NCBI GenBank assembly: GCA_019423755.1
Contig: JAHZAU010000023.1
Span: 1-32,580, forward strand
Direction of reading: 5' to 3'
From: Oscillospiraceae bacterium
GTDB taxonomy: Bacteria > Bacillota > Clostridia > Oscillospirales > Ruminococcaceae
DNA: 32,580 nucleotides
The position numbers were made by a program, and so were the translations under genes. Below are positions 23,646 through 31,646 of this stretch, piece by piece. Numbering within the stretch: the stretch's first letter is position 1; every line of letters starts with the position of its first letter. Under the pieces are notes generated by a model. It did not search any database. It was not told the origin of the DNA and was given only the letters and a program-made list of their open reading frames with translations.

Positions 23646-24422
23646 ATGACCACGAAGCAATGCCATATTTTGTTTGGGTGTATGTTTCTTACCTATCTGC
23701 CGGCGCAGGCGCTGCTGGTGCTCTTTTGGGCGTCGGCATTTGGCAGTCCGGGACCGACGACGGTGTTTGGACAGGCGGTGATGCTGGCCTGGATGCTGGG
23801 CGCCCTGCGGTATCGCGGTCTTTCCTGGAGAAGCCTTCTCCCGGAGAGAAAAGGCCGTTCCGCCCGAGGAAAGGGGAGCGTGCTGGCGGTCGTCTGCGGC
23901 CTGCTTTTGATGACGGCCAATCTGTGCGTCCAGTCGCTGTTTACCCCTATGGCGTCCGGGGAGGGGAACGTGGTAGGCGGCCTGCTGGGACAGGGCGCCG
24001 GGCAATATCTGCTCCAGGCCATCCTGCTGCCGGCGTTGGTGGAAGAACTGGTGTTTCGCGGCGGGTTTTATCAGGCGCTGCGCCGCGAGCAGAAAGCGTG
24101 GGTGGCGGCCCTGGTGAGTGCGCTGTACTTTGCCGCCATGCACGTTAGCCTGCCGCACCTGCTGTCTGGGACGGTGTTGGGTCTATGCAGTGCGGCCCTT
24201 TTGGAGGGGGCGGGGTCGCTCCTCCCGTCTATACTGCTGCACGGCTGCTTCAACAGCCTGCCGCTGCTGCTCAGCTTGCCGCTGGCGCAAAAGCTATCCC
24301 CGGCGTTGGGGGCGCTGCTGAAGCTGCCTGCTTTGGCGCGGGGCGGTCTTGCCTTGCTGCTGGGAGGAGCGGCGCTGCTTCTCTGCATCGGTTGGGGGCG
24401 GTCCGCTTCTGACCGGGAATAG
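23646..24422 (+). CDS. CPBP family intramembrane metalloprotease
   Basis: A 258-residue membrane protein with about eight hydrophobic segments. The three CPBP (CaaX/ABI) motifs are visible: EELVFR (133-138), the second histidine in FAAMH (about His166) and HGCFN (199-203). Relatives cleave or process membrane proteins and peptides, for instance in bacteriocin self-immunity; the target here is unknown. It starts 15 nt after the nucleotidyltransferase gene with GGGAGGG before the ATG. Confidence 0.88.
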   Translation: MTTKQCHILFGCMFLTYLPAQALLVLFWASAFGSPGPTTVFGQAVMLAWMLGALRYRGLSWRSLLPERKGRSARGKGSVLAVVCGLLLMTANLCVQSLFTPMASGEGNVVGGLLGQGAGQYLLQAILLPALVEELVFRGGFYQALRREQKAWVAALVSALYFAAMHVSLPHLLSGTVLGLCSAALLEGAGSLLPSILLHGCFNSLPLLLSLPLAQKLSPALGALLKLPALARGGLALLLGGAALLLCIGWGRSASDRE

Positions 24423-24559
24423 AAGTACCGGATGAGGGACGACCGGAGCATTTTGCTGGCGGTATTTTGACGAGCGGCGATGGGGTTTCCTGTGCTCCAT
24501 GAGGACGGCGGGCGAAAAATTGCATATCTTTTGAACAGAAATGATGACATTTGTGAATT

Positions 24560-24602
24560 TTAGCACTCTAATGTTGACAGTGCTAACGGCTGGTGGTAAT
24601 AT
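24560..24602 (+). promoter_or_regulatory. CIRCE operator overlapping the hsp20 promoter
   Basis: TTAGCACTC (24560-24568), 9-nt spacer, CAGTGCTAA (24578-24586): the HrcA-binding CIRCE element with one mismatch to GAGTGCTAA. The -35 TTGACA (24574-24579) lies within it; TAATAT (24597-24602) follows at 17 nt. HrcA binding would block polymerase until heat shock. Confidence 0.9.
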
Positions 24603-24680
24603 AAAGTTGTTCCAAGAGAGGGACCAAAGGGGCCTCTCCCGCAGGGCAAAGTATAAGTACAAAGAATGGAGGAATGACTT

Positions 24681-25124
24681 ATGTTGCCCAGCATTTTTGG
24701 TGAAAATCTGTTTGATGAATTTTTCGATGATAACTTTGGGATGCTCCCCATGTGGAACGACCATAACCCGCTGTACGGTAAGCATGCCAAGAATCTGATG
24801 AAGACCGATGTTCGGGAAGTGGAAGATAAATACGAAGTGGATATCGACCTTCCGGGATTTAAGAAGGACGAGATCAACGTGGAGCTGAAAGACGGCTACC
24901 TGAGTATCTGTGCCACCAAGGGCCTGGATAAGAGTGAAGAGGACCAGAAAGGCCGCTACATCCGTCAGGAGCGGTACGCCGGTTCCTGTAGCCGGAGCTT
25001 CTATGTGGGTGACCTGAAGCCGGAGGATATTTCCGCCAAGTACGAAGACGGCATCCTGAAGCTTGTCCTGCCCAAACAGGAGCAAAAACAGTTGCCCAAG
25101 AGCACGAGCATCGCGATCCAATAA
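24681..25124 (+). CDS. hsp20: Small heat-shock protein, Hsp20/alpha-crystallin family
   Basis: A 147-residue cytoplasmic holdase chaperone that binds unfolding proteins as an oligomer. The alpha-crystallin domain spans about 35-135: DVREVEDKYEVDIDLPGFKKDEINVELKDGYL, then FYVGDLKPEDISAKYEDGILKLVLPK with the conserved DGILKLVLP. The C-terminal I-x-I-type anchor is SIAIQ. The N-terminal arm (1-34) is acidic and aromatic. GGAGG lies 8 nt before the ATG. The CIRCE element at the promoter places it in the HrcA regulon, unusual for hsp20 genes in many Gram-positives. Confidence 0.93.
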   Translation: MLPSIFGENLFDEFFDDNFGMLPMWNDHNPLYGKHAKNLMKTDVREVEDKYEVDIDLPGFKKDEINVELKDGYLSICATKGLDKSEEDQKGRYIRQERYAGSCSRSFYVGDLKPEDISAKYEDGILKLVLPKQEQKQLPKSTSIAIQ

Positions 25125-25131
25125 CGATCGA

Positions 25132-25172
25132 AAAAAGGGAGCGCCCCCGGTTTTTCCGGGGGCGCTCTTTTT
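25132..25172 (+). terminator. Terminator of hsp20
   Basis: GGGAGCGCCCCCGG with CCGGGGGCGCTC around TTTTT, followed by TTTTT; very stable. Confidence 0.93.
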
Positions 25173-25211
25173 ATGAATCCTGAAAAAATGATGCCAAATT
25201 GTTGCCACGGA

Positions 25212-25262
25212 GGACATCGACTCTCAGAAAATCCCGTTATTACAGGATTTTTCAGGCTTCCT
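25212..25262 (-). terminator. Weak terminator candidate after guaA
   Basis: On the minus strand AAAAATCC (about 25245-25252) pairs with GGATTTT (about 25226-25232), then TTCT. Stem of only 7-8 bp; low confidence. Confidence 0.35.
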
Positions 25263-25265
25263 GAA

Positions 25266-26801
25266 TTATTCCCACTCGATGGTTGCCGGGGGTTTGGAGG
25301 TGATGTCGTAGCAGATACGGTTGATGTGGTCCACTTCGTTGACGATACGTACCGAGACCTTGTCCAGCACCTCGTAGGGGATGCGGGCCCAGTCGGCGGT
25401 CATAAAGTCAGCGGTGGTGACGCCGCGCAGTGCCAGGGTGTAGTCGTAGGTACGGAAATCGCCCATGACGCCGACGGAGCGCATGGAGGTCAGTACCGCG
25501 AAGTACTGGTGGATGGAGCGGTCCAGACCGGCTTTGGCGATCTCATCGCGGAAGATGAAGTCGGCCTCGCGCAGGATGTCCAGCTTCTCCTTGGTGACCT
25601 CGCCGATGATGCGGATGGCCAGACCGGGGCCAGGGAAGGGCTGACGGTTGACCAGGTAGTCCGGCAGGCCCAGTTCCTTACCCAGGCGGCGGACCTCGTC
25701 CTTAAAGAGCAGGCGCAGCGGCTCGATGATCTCTTTGAAATCAACATAGTCCGGCAGGCCGCCTACGTTGTGGTGGCTCTTGATGACAGCGGCTTCACCG
25801 GTACCGGATTCCACCACGTCGGCGTAGATGGTGCCCTGTGCCAGGAAGTCCACCTTGCCGATCTTTTTGGCTTCTTCTTCGAAGACACGGATGAACTCCT
25901 CGCCGATGATCTTGCGCTTGCGCTCCGGCTCTTCTACGCCGGCCAGTTTGGAGAGGAAGCGTTCCTCGGCGTTGACACGGACGAAGTTGATGTCGCCGTT
26001 GCCGAAGACCTGCTCGATCTCGTCGCCTTCGTTTTTGCGCATGAGGCCGTGGTCGACGAAGATGCAGGTCAGCTGGTTGCCGATGGCTTTGGAAAGGAGC
26101 TTGGCTACGACCGAGCTGTCCACGCCGCCGGAGAGGGCCAGCAGCACTTTGCCGTCGCCGACCTTTTCGCGTACCTGCTGGATGGCGGTAGCGCAGTAGT
26201 CCTTCATGGTCCAGTCACCGGCCGCACCGCAGACGCGATAGAGGAAGTTATGCAGCATCTGGCTGCCGTTTTCGGTGTGCTGCACCTCGGGGTGATACTG
26301 GAAGCCGTAGATGCGTTTTTCGGGGTTTTCCATGGCGGCTACCGGGCAGCCGTCGGTGTGGGCGATGCTGCGGAAGCCTTCCGGCAGCTGGCCCACGTAG
26401 TCTACATGGCTCATCCAGGTGATGGCTTCCTGGGGGAGGCCTTCAAAGAGGGGGCTGGTGGTGTCAAAGGCGGTAGGGGTCTTGCCGAACTCCTTAGCGG
26501 GGGAGGTGAGCACCTTGCCGCCCAGGGTGTGGGCCAGCAGCTGGCAGCCGTAGCACAGGCCCAGCACCGGGATGCCCAGCTCCAGGATGGCGGGGTCGAT
26601 CTTGGGAGCGCCTTCTTCGTAGACGCTGTTGGGGCCGCCAGTGAAGATCAGACCGATGGGGTTTCTCTGTTTGATCTCCTCCACGGTAGCTTTGCGGTAG
26701 GGGACGATCTCGCAGTAGATGCCGAGATCGCGGACGCGCCGGGCGATCAGCTGGTTATACTGGCCGCCGAAGTCCAGGATGACTACATTTTGATGGGACA
26801 T
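25266..26801 (-). CDS. guaA: GMP synthase (glutamine-hydrolysing)
   Basis: A 511-residue enzyme converting XMP to GMP with glutamine as ammonia source. The class I glutaminase has Cys83 in GLCYGCQLLAHTLGG and His/Glu in GFQYHPEV; the ATP-pyrophosphatase domain has the PP-loop LALSGGVDSS; the C-terminal dimer domain ends with NRICYDITSKPPATIEWE, the standard GuaA terminus. ATG at 26801 begins MSHQNVVILDFGGQYNQLIARR; a longer frame to 26981 would cross the promoter and was rejected. The ribosome site (AAAGGTCGG) is weak. It is transcribed alone, toward hsp20. Confidence 0.97.
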   Translation of the reverse strand: MSHQNVVILDFGGQYNQLIARRVRDLGIYCEIVPYRKATVEEIKQRNPIGLIFTGGPNSVYEEGAPKIDPAILELGIPVLGLCYGCQLLAHTLGGKVLTSPAKEFGKTPTAFDTTSPLFEGLPQEAITWMSHVDYVGQLPEGFRSIAHTDGCPVAAMENPEKRIYGFQYHPEVQHTENGSQMLHNFLYRVCGAAGDWTMKDYCATAIQQVREKVGDGKVLLALSGGVDSSVVAKLLSKAIGNQLTCIFVDHGLMRKNEGDEIEQVFGNGDINFVRVNAEERFLSKLAGVEEPERKRKIIGEEFIRVFEEEAKKIGKVDFLAQGTIYADVVESGTGEAAVIKSHHNVGGLPDYVDFKEIIEPLRLLFKDEVRRLGKELGLPDYLVNRQPFPGPGLAIRIIGEVTKEKLDILREADFIFRDEIAKAGLDRSIHQYFAVLTSMRSVGVMGDFRTYDYTLALRGVTTADFMTADWARIPYEVLDKVSVRIVNEVDHINRICYDITSKPPATIEWE

Positions 26802-26871
26802 AATACACCGACCTTTTCTTGAAGTTAAAACTCTGGGTTCTGCGTGGCGGATGCCACTTGGTTTACCCATA

Positions 26872-26900
26872 ATTATAAGTTTTCCGGCGGGGTTTGTAAA
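26872..26900 (-). promoter_or_regulatory. guaA promoter
   Basis: On the minus strand TTTACA (26895-26900), 17-nt spacer, TATAAT (26872-26877). The leader of about 64 nt contains a small GTGGC/GCCAC hairpin (26842-26855); I see no purine riboswitch. Confidence 0.85.
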
Positions 26901-26949
26901 TAGCTTGGGGCGGGGAAGAGAAAAAACGGGAATCTGCCAAATCCGAGCA

Positions 26950-26983
26950 GGAAAAAAAGGCGAAAACATGGAAGTTTTCACCT
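26950..26983 (-). terminator. Terminator of the spoIIA-sigF operon
   Basis: On the minus strand AGGTGAAAAC (26974-26983) pairs with GTTTTCGCCT (26959-26968, one wobble), followed by a seven-T run (26952-26958). Confidence 0.85.
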
Positions 26984-27070
26984 TAGAAAAAAGAAAAGCA
27001 GAAAAGGAAAAAAGAAGGGTAGAGAGGAGAAGAAAAGGGAAGAGAAGATGGCAAAGGAAAGAGTAGGGGA
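26984..27070 (+). other. Polypurine tract downstream of sigF
   Basis: About 85 nt that are almost all A and G on the plus strand, between the sigF terminator and stop codon. No gene; such tracts can form triplexes or be simply low-complexity sequence. Confidence 0.6.
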
Positions 27071-27078
27071 AAACGGGG

Positions 27079-27741
27079 TCAGAGGAGCTTTTCCCGCAGC
27101 AGGGCCAGGATCTTTTTTTCCCGGCGGGAGACCTGCACCTGGGTCATGCCCAACACCTGGGCGGTCTGGGTCTGGGTTTTGCTGCCAAAGTAGCGCAGGC
27201 GGATCAGTTCCCGGTCCCGGGGCTCCAGCTGGCCCACCACCTGCCGCAGGGCGATCAGGTCGGAAAGCAGCTCCTCGGGGGAGGAGACCGGCAGGTCGAT
27301 CTCGGCGGAGTCCTCCTCGTGGGTCAGGGAAAGGGGCGGGGCCGAGGCGCCCAGCGCTTCCACCACCGCTTCCTCGCTGACCGAAAGAAGCTGTGCCAGC
27401 TCCCCGACGGTGGGCTCCCGGCCCTCCCGCTTGGAAAACTGCTCCCGCTGGCGCACCGCCTTTAAGGAAAGCTCCTTGAGGCTGCGGCTGACCTTGACGG
27501 TGCCGCCGTCCCGGAAGAGGCGGCGCATCTCGCCCAAGATCACCGGGACGGCGTAGGTAGAAAACTTGACGCCCCGGCTGGTGTCGAAGGCGTCGGTGGC
27601 TTTGACCAGCCCCATGCACCCGGCTTGGAACAGGTCGTCGTACTCAATGCCCTTGCCCTTGAATTTGTGGGCGCAGGCGTGGACCAGGCCCAGGTTGCTT
27701 TCGATGATCTGGTCCCGGCTAGATTCCGTCGCTGTGCTCAT
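27079..27741 (-). CDS. sigF: Sporulation sigma factor SigF
   Basis: A 220-residue sigma-70-family factor that directs early forespore gene expression. Region 2: NLGLVHACAHKFKGKGIEYDDLFQAGCMGLVKA (16-48) and FSTYAVPVILGEMRRLFRD; region 3: EGREPTVGELAQLLSVSEEAV; region 4: LEPRDRELIRLRYFGSKTQTQTAQVLGMTQVQVSRREKKIL, the recognition helix for -35. Third gene of the classic spoIIAA-spoIIAB-sigF operon; it overlaps the end of spoIIAB by 23 nt, with AAAGGAG before its ATG. The intact operon argues that the organism sporulates. Confidence 0.95.
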   Translation of the reverse strand: MSTATESSRDQIIESNLGLVHACAHKFKGKGIEYDDLFQAGCMGLVKATDAFDTSRGVKFSTYAVPVILGEMRRLFRDGGTVKVSRSLKELSLKAVRQREQFSKREGREPTVGELAQLLSVSEEAVVEALGASAPPLSLTHEEDSAEIDLPVSSPEELLSDLIALRQVVGQLEPRDRELIRLRYFGSKTQTQTAQVLGMTQVQVSRREKKILALLREKLL

Positions 27742-28180
27742 TGGCCGCTCCTTTGGAGACGATCTTCTTGGTCAGGACCACGGTAGTGCCCTTTCCCGGC
27801 TGGGAGAAAACCTTCACCTTGTCGGTGAGGCTTTCCATAACGGCGAATCCCAGTCCGGCCCGCTCTTGGTCGGGGCGGGTGGTGAACAGCGGCTCCATGG
27901 CCTGGCGGACGTCCTCGATGCCGCAGCCGGTGTCCTTGATCTTGACCACCACCCGGTTGTCTCCGTAGATATTTGCTGTTATGTACACCTTGCCGATGCG
28001 CTCCCGGTAGCCGTGGACGATGGCGTTGGTCACCGCTTCGGAGACGGCGGTCTTCAGGTCGGTGATCTCCTCCACCGTCGGGTCCAGGGAGGTGAGGAAG
28101 GCCGCGGTGGCCGTCCGGGCAAAGGACTCGTTGACCGAGCGGGAGTCAAAAACAAGGCGCATGGTGTTGATGGCTTTCAT
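27719..28180 (-). CDS. spoIIAB: Anti-sigma F factor / serine kinase SpoIIAB
   Basis: A 153-residue GHKL-fold kinase that binds SigF and phosphorylates SpoIIAA. N-box SEAVTNAIVHGY (47-58, catalytic Glu48, Mg-binding Asn52), G1 box DTGCGIEDV (83-91), lid and G2 GLGFAVMESLTD (109-120), GKGTTV (129-134). ATG at 28180 (GGAGGT 8 nt upstream) was taken over the long frame that starts in the spoIIAA gene. Lies between spoIIAA (83 nt gap) and sigF (overlap). Confidence 0.94.
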   Translation of the reverse strand: MKAINTMRLVFDSRSVNESFARTATAAFLTSLDPTVEEITDLKTAVSEAVTNAIVHGYRERIGKVYITANIYGDNRVVVKIKDTGCGIEDVRQAMEPLFTTRPDQERAGLGFAVMESLTDKVKVFSQPGKGTTVVLTKKIVSKGAANEHSDGI

Positions 28181-28263
28181 TCGATGGTACCTCCAGTGTG
28201 TGGAAACATGGGCCTGTGGTGCAGCAAATGGCCGCAAAACAGACACGATAAAAGAGGGAGCGC

Positions 28264-28569
28264 TCAGCGGAAGGCCGCCAGCTTGTCCATCCCGGCGACC
28301 CGCATGACCTTTTTGATGGGGGCAGGCAGGTTTTGCAGGATGATCTGGCCGCCCAGCTCCTCCATGAGACGGTACCGGCCCATGACCAGGCCGATGCCGG
28401 AAGAATCCATAAAGCTCACGCCCCCAAAGTCCAGCACCAGAAGCTCCGGCGGGGACTGGGAGGCAGCGTCGTCGATCTCCTGGCGGATGGGGCGGGTGGT
28501 GTGATGGTCCAGCTCGCCGGAAAGATATGCCACCAGGACGGCGTCCTTCCATTCCAATTGAACAGACAT
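28264..28569 (-). CDS. spoIIAA: Anti-anti-sigma factor SpoIIAA
   Basis: A 101-residue STAS-domain protein. In its unphosphorylated form it frees SigF from SpoIIAB. The phosphorylation site is the serine pair in FMDSSGIG (53-60, Ser56/57), with GGVSF just before and LVMGRYRLMEELGG after, as in Bacillus SpoIIAA. ATG at 28569 has GAGG 10 nt upstream. First gene of the operon. I did not find a convincing SigH -10 or a perfect Spo0A box in the 294 nt before it. Confidence 0.93.
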   Translation of the reverse strand: MSVQLEWKDAVLVAYLSGELDHHTTRPIRQEIDDAASQSPPELLVLDFGGVSFMDSSGIGLVMGRYRLMEELGGQIILQNLPAPIKKVMRVAGMDKLAAFR

Positions 28570-28863
28570 GGTCGATTTTCCTCGTTCCTCCGCCGGAAAA
28601 TGGGGACGCCTCCCGCAGCCCGGCGGCCGGCAGGGGAGGGATTTTTGGGATCGATTACAGAATACCGCCAACGGGCTGAAAATTTGCGGGAAAGGCGGCG
28701 GAAAAGGCGGGGGATTCTGGTCGAAAGAGGGCACGCGGCAAAGGGTTTACAGGATATGCTATCTTTCCGAGAAAAACTGTGCTACAATGAAGAAAACAAC
28801 CCAAACAAAAAGCGCCCCGCCCGGTGCGGAACGCTTTGCAGCAAACGAAAGGAAGTGGAAGGG
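28570..28863. other. Divergent promoter region of spoIIAA and a lipoprotein gene
   Basis: No gene. For the rightward lipoprotein gene the best -10 is TACAAT (28783-28788) with no clear -35; AAAGGAAGTGGAAGG supplies the ribosome site. A sequence close to an inverted 0A box (TTTCGACC on the minus strand, about 28719-28726) is seen but not exact. Confidence 0.35.
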
Positions 28864-29817
28864 ATGAGATATCGTTGGATGGTGGTGTGCCTCTGCGCCT
28901 GCCTGGTGCTTTTTAGCGGATGCGCCTCCCGAAAAGGGGAGGAGGACGCCCTTCCGCGCCAGGAGGTAGAACTGGTGGACGAAGCGGGCGAAGAAGCCCC
29001 CGAGACCCAGCCGGAAGAGACCCCCGAAGAAGAACCCGAAACCAAACCCGAAGAGACCCCGTCCCAGCCGGAGGAAACGCCGGAAAGCGGCTCCCAGCCG
29101 GAAGAAACCCCGGCAGAGGAAAAACCGACTGCCGGGCAAAATGCCGGGCAAACTGCCCAGCAAAATGCCCAGCAGAATACCGAGCAAACTGCCGAGCAAA
29201 ATGCTCAACAGGAGAAACCGGCCCAGCCGGCAGCTTCCACCCAGAGCAGCAGCTTCAGCCAGCAGCAGAAGCAGTGGTTCGATACCTTCCAGAGCCAGAT
29301 GACCCAGGCTTTTGACCGCAAGGCGGGCACCATCGTGGTGGCCCAGGACGACCAGGGCAAAAAGAGCCTGCGGGAGCTGGACTACGACGTAACCAACGCC
29401 TACGACAAGGAGGGCGAGACGGTGGAGAACGCCGAGATCGAGGCGGACATGACCATCGCCCAGACCATGCAGACCTCCTTGAGCTACGGTTCCGGCGACC
29501 GGGAGGTCTACGAGCGGTACAGCGACTTCCGCAAGGCAAAGGAAGCGCTTATGACCCCGCTGCTGGAAAAAGGGGTGAAGCTGGAAAACCTCAGCAACAT
29601 CACCCGGGAGGAAAACCAGGACGGCAGCGTCATCACCTTGGAGTTTGACGCTTCGGCGGTGCGCAAGTATCAAACCGACCTGCCCAGCGACCTGTCCACC
29701 GAGGCGCGGATGCAGCTGGACGGCTCCGGCGAGCTTGTGAGCCTGACGGTGGAGCAGTATCGGGTGAAAAATGGAAAACAAGAAGGATACAGCACGACAG
29801 AATATACCTTCCGTTAA
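28864..29817 (+). CDS. Lipoprotein with E/P/T- and Q-rich linker, unknown function
   Basis: A 317-residue secreted lipoprotein: signal peptide with lipobox LFSGC (Cys20). Residues about 25-90 are an acidic proline/threonine linker built on repeated PEETP; about 90-120 is glutamine/asparagine-rich with repeated Q-N/T-A units; then a folded domain (about 130-317) starting SFSQQQKQWFDTFQSQMTQAFDRKAGTIVV with mixed alpha/beta character, ending VKNGKQEGYSTTEYTFR. The linker should hold the domain away from the membrane through the cell wall. I do not recognise the domain; neighbours suggest sporulation or envelope work, but this is only position. Confidence 0.85.
   Translation: MRYRWMVVCLCACLVLFSGCASRKGEEDALPRQEVELVDEAGEEAPETQPEETPEEEPETKPEETPSQPEETPESGSQPEETPAEEKPTAGQNAGQTAQQNAQQNTEQTAEQNAQQEKPAQPAASTQSSSFSQQQKQWFDTFQSQMTQAFDRKAGTIVVAQDDQGKKSLRELDYDVTNAYDKEGETVENAEIEADMTIAQTMQTSLSYGSGDREVYERYSDFRKAKEALMTPLLEKGVKLENLSNITREENQDGSVITLEFDASAVRKYQTDLPSDLSTEARMQLDGSGELVSLTVEQYRVKNGKQEGYSTTEYTFR
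28990..29220 (+). repeat. Coding tandem repeats (PEETP and QxA units) in the lipoprotein linker
   Basis: Imperfect repeats of CCGGAAGAAACCCC-like units (about 28998-29125), then CAAAATGCC/CAAACTGCC-like units (about 29136-29210). Length variation by slippage is possible and would keep the frame if units change by threes. Confidence 0.6.
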
Positions 29818-29828
29818 ACTTTGGCGAA

Positions 29829-29866
29829 AAAAGAGAGCCGGTCCCCGCGCGGGGACCGGCTCTTTT
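29829..29866. terminator. Bidirectional terminator between two lipoprotein genes
   Basis: GAGCCGGTCCCC (29835-29846) with GGGGACCGGCTC (29851-29862), A run before and T run after, suiting both convergent genes. Confidence 0.92.
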
Positions 29867-29881
29867 GCTGTTTGGAAAAGG

Positions 29882-30553
29882 TTATTGCGCGGCCGGGGAA
29901 AGGACGAGGCTTTGGGCGATCTGCTCCGCTTGTTCGTCCGAGACCAGGTCGGCGTCCAGGTCCACCGCCACATAGGCAAGCAGCTCCCGGTCATAGGAGA
30001 GGATACCCTTGTTGTAGCGTTCGGCCTCCCCGTAGCCCACCTCCTGGGCCATCATGGGGGAGTAGTAGACCTGGGTCAGCGCCGTTTCGCCGGTTTCGGT
30101 CTCCTTGACCGGCTGGTAGAAGCCGTCTTGCTCCGGCGGCCGGGCGCTGAAATTGTAGTGGTTGGCGAGGGTCAGGTTGGAGTAGATAGCCTGGGGCAGG
30201 TCCTCGGCGCCTTCGGTCTCGGTGTAGGTCTCAGCACCGATGGCGCCCACCTCAGCGCCCTCCTCGTTATAGATCCCGGCGGCCAGTGCCGGACCTAAGG
30301 TCAGGTACTTGGGACGCTGGCTGGGCTCCAGCGGGGCGCGCATCTGGGCGCTCCAACCTTCCGGGAGGGTCAAGGAGACCTCCAAGGCGTACTCCGGAAA
30401 GGAGAGGACGGTAGCAGCGGGGGCCGCTGGCGCTTCGGTTTTTTCTACAGGAGATTCTGCGGGTACTTCCGCGGGGGCTTCTGCCGCCGGGGCGGCGCAG
30501 CCTGCCAGCAAGAGAGCCAGGCACAGGCCGGGGACAGCTTGGGTCAATTTCAT
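29882..30553 (-). CDS. Lipoprotein of unknown function
   Basis: A 223-residue secreted lipoprotein with signal peptide and lipobox LLAGC (Cys19), an Ala/Pro/Glu linker (20-50), then a domain starting VLSFPEYALEVSLTLPEGWSAQM, the pattern of PsbP/Mog1-like folds seen in clostridial surface lipoproteins. ATG at 30553 has GGAGGG 7 nt upstream; the longer frame was rejected. Probably in one transcript with the C_GCAxxG_C_C gene 33 nt before it. Function unknown. Confidence 0.85.
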   Translation of the reverse strand: MKLTQAVPGLCLALLLAGCAAPAAEAPAEVPAESPVEKTEAPAAPAATVLSFPEYALEVSLTLPEGWSAQMRAPLEPSQRPKYLTLGPALAAGIYNEEGAEVGAIGAETYTETEGAEDLPQAIYSNLTLANHYNFSARPPEQDGFYQPVKETETGETALTQVYYSPMMAQEVGYGEAERYNKGILSYDRELLAYVAVDLDADLVSDEQAEQIAQSLVLSPAAQ

Positions 30554-30586
30554 AGGGCAACCCTCCAAAGTTTCAGGCAAAGGAGG

Positions 30587-31039
30587 TTATTCGGCGTCCA
30601 GGGGGCCGTCATAGGGCTCGAACTGGCCGGGGAAGAGGAATTCCTCTACGATGCGGGCGCAGTCGATGACGCAGCCACGGCAGGAGCGCAGGCGGTCGGT
30701 TTTACCGTCGCTGCCCCGCAGGTCCTTGCAGACGTGGGAGGTGTTCCACTCGGCGAAGCGGGCCATCATCTGTTTGCCCAGGTCGAAGGTGGCAAACTTG
30801 GAGCCGGGTTTTGCCAGGTTGGCGTCGCTGTTTTTGAGGCCCGCCAGCATCACCATGGCGCAGACGCTGCCGCAGGTGGCAAAGGTGCCGGAAACGCCCA
30901 GGCCAAAGCCCTCCGAGGCGCGGAAAGCGGTGACCTCGTCCATGCCCAGCAGGTCGCAGTAGGTGCAGACGACGGCCTGGCAGCAGTTATATCCTTCTTT
31001 GTGTTTCTGGGCGGCGAGGCCCACGCGGCTTTTTTCCAT
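30587..31039 (-). CDS. C_GCAxxG_C_C family protein
   Basis: A 150-residue protein of the family named for its cysteine signature. Visible cysteines: YNCCQAVVCTYCDLL near residues 18-32, GTFATCGSVCAMVMLAG near 52-68, and CRGCVIDCA near 120-128. Such proteins are thought to bind a metal or redox cofactor and often stand beside redox or metal genes. ATG at 31039 (MEKSRVGLA) is preferred: AAGG lies 9 nt upstream, whereas the ATG at 31048 touches it. No cofactor can be deduced. Confidence 0.85.
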   Translation of the reverse strand: MEKSRVGLAAQKHKEGYNCCQAVVCTYCDLLGMDEVTAFRASEGFGLGVSGTFATCGSVCAMVMLAGLKNSDANLAKPGSKFATFDLGKQMMARFAEWNTSHVCKDLRGSDGKTDRLRSCRGCVIDCARIVEEFLFPGQFEPYDGPLDAE

Positions 31040-31100
31040 GGGAAACATCCTTTCTTAATATAAAGAGACTATGGGTTGGCAAAATCGGGCGGCTCAGGGG

Positions 31101-31367
31101 TTATTCCCAGTAGCCGTTTTCGTCATGGGCGCTGTGGCGCAGGGCACGCCAGCTGCGCACGCAGTGCAGCATGAAGTCGGTGAGCAGGTAGACATAGGTG
31201 GCGGCGAACACCGGGAAGCACACCCAGCGGACCCAGCGGCGGTTGCGCTCGTCCAGGAAGGAGCCGCAGATCATGCCCAGACAAAACAGGCAGAACTTGA
31301 GAGCGGCGACATCCCAAACGGACATGCGGCGGATATATTCCTGAGCAGTTTGGAAAAGATTCTTCAT
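31101..31367 (-). CDS. Small conserved membrane protein
   Basis: An 88-residue protein with two hydrophobic segments (about 20-37 and 48-66). SVWDVAALKFCLFCLGMICGSFL resembles a clostridial family sometimes labelled 'permease of phosphate ABC transporter', a name without real support. GAAAGGAG precedes the ATG by 9 nt. The -10 TATAAT on the minus strand lies at 31428-31433. Function unknown. Confidence 0.75.
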   Translation of the reverse strand: MKNLFQTAQEYIRRMSVWDVAALKFCLFCLGMICGSFLDERNRRWVRWVCFPVFAATYVYLLTDFMLHCVRSWRALRHSAHDENGYWE

Positions 31368-31427
31368 AATCGGCGGCTCCTTTCGTGGGGCGGGGCGAAA
31401 AACCCCGGGGATATGACGTTTTTTTCA

Positions 31428-31433
31428 TTATAG
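31428..31433 (-). promoter_or_regulatory. -10 of the small membrane protein gene
   Basis: TATAAT on the minus strand, about 60 nt before the ATG; the -35 is poor. Confidence 0.4.
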
Positions 31434-31560
31434 CACAAAAAGTAGGGGAAAGGGAGAGGAAGGCGGGCGTTTTTGAAAATGATATTATAATAGGAAGAGA
31501 AAAGCGCGGGCCAAAGGGGAGGCAAAAGGAAAAGGGGACGAGGTGTTGTGCAAGTTACAT

Positions 31561-31646
31561 AAAAACGCGCGAAAGAAATCTGCCAAACGCACGATTTTTG
31601 AAAATCGCGCATTTTTGCAAAAAACTCGTAAAAAGCACTTGAAAAG
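31561..31646 (+). promoter_or_regulatory. Phased A/T tracts upstream of the S10 operon promoter
   Basis: A or T runs centre at about 31563, 31575, 31586, 31597, 31614, 31621, 31632 and 31643, near one helical turn apart for most steps. This fits bent DNA or UP-element sequence before a strong ribosomal promoter. Confidence 0.5.

Noticed and set aside
25173..26822. 549-codon open frame on the plus strand
   Set aside because: Antisense to guaA; composition is typical of a shadow frame.
26801..26880. Purine riboswitch before guaA
   Set aside because: The leader is only about 64 nt with one small hairpin and no three-way-junction pattern.
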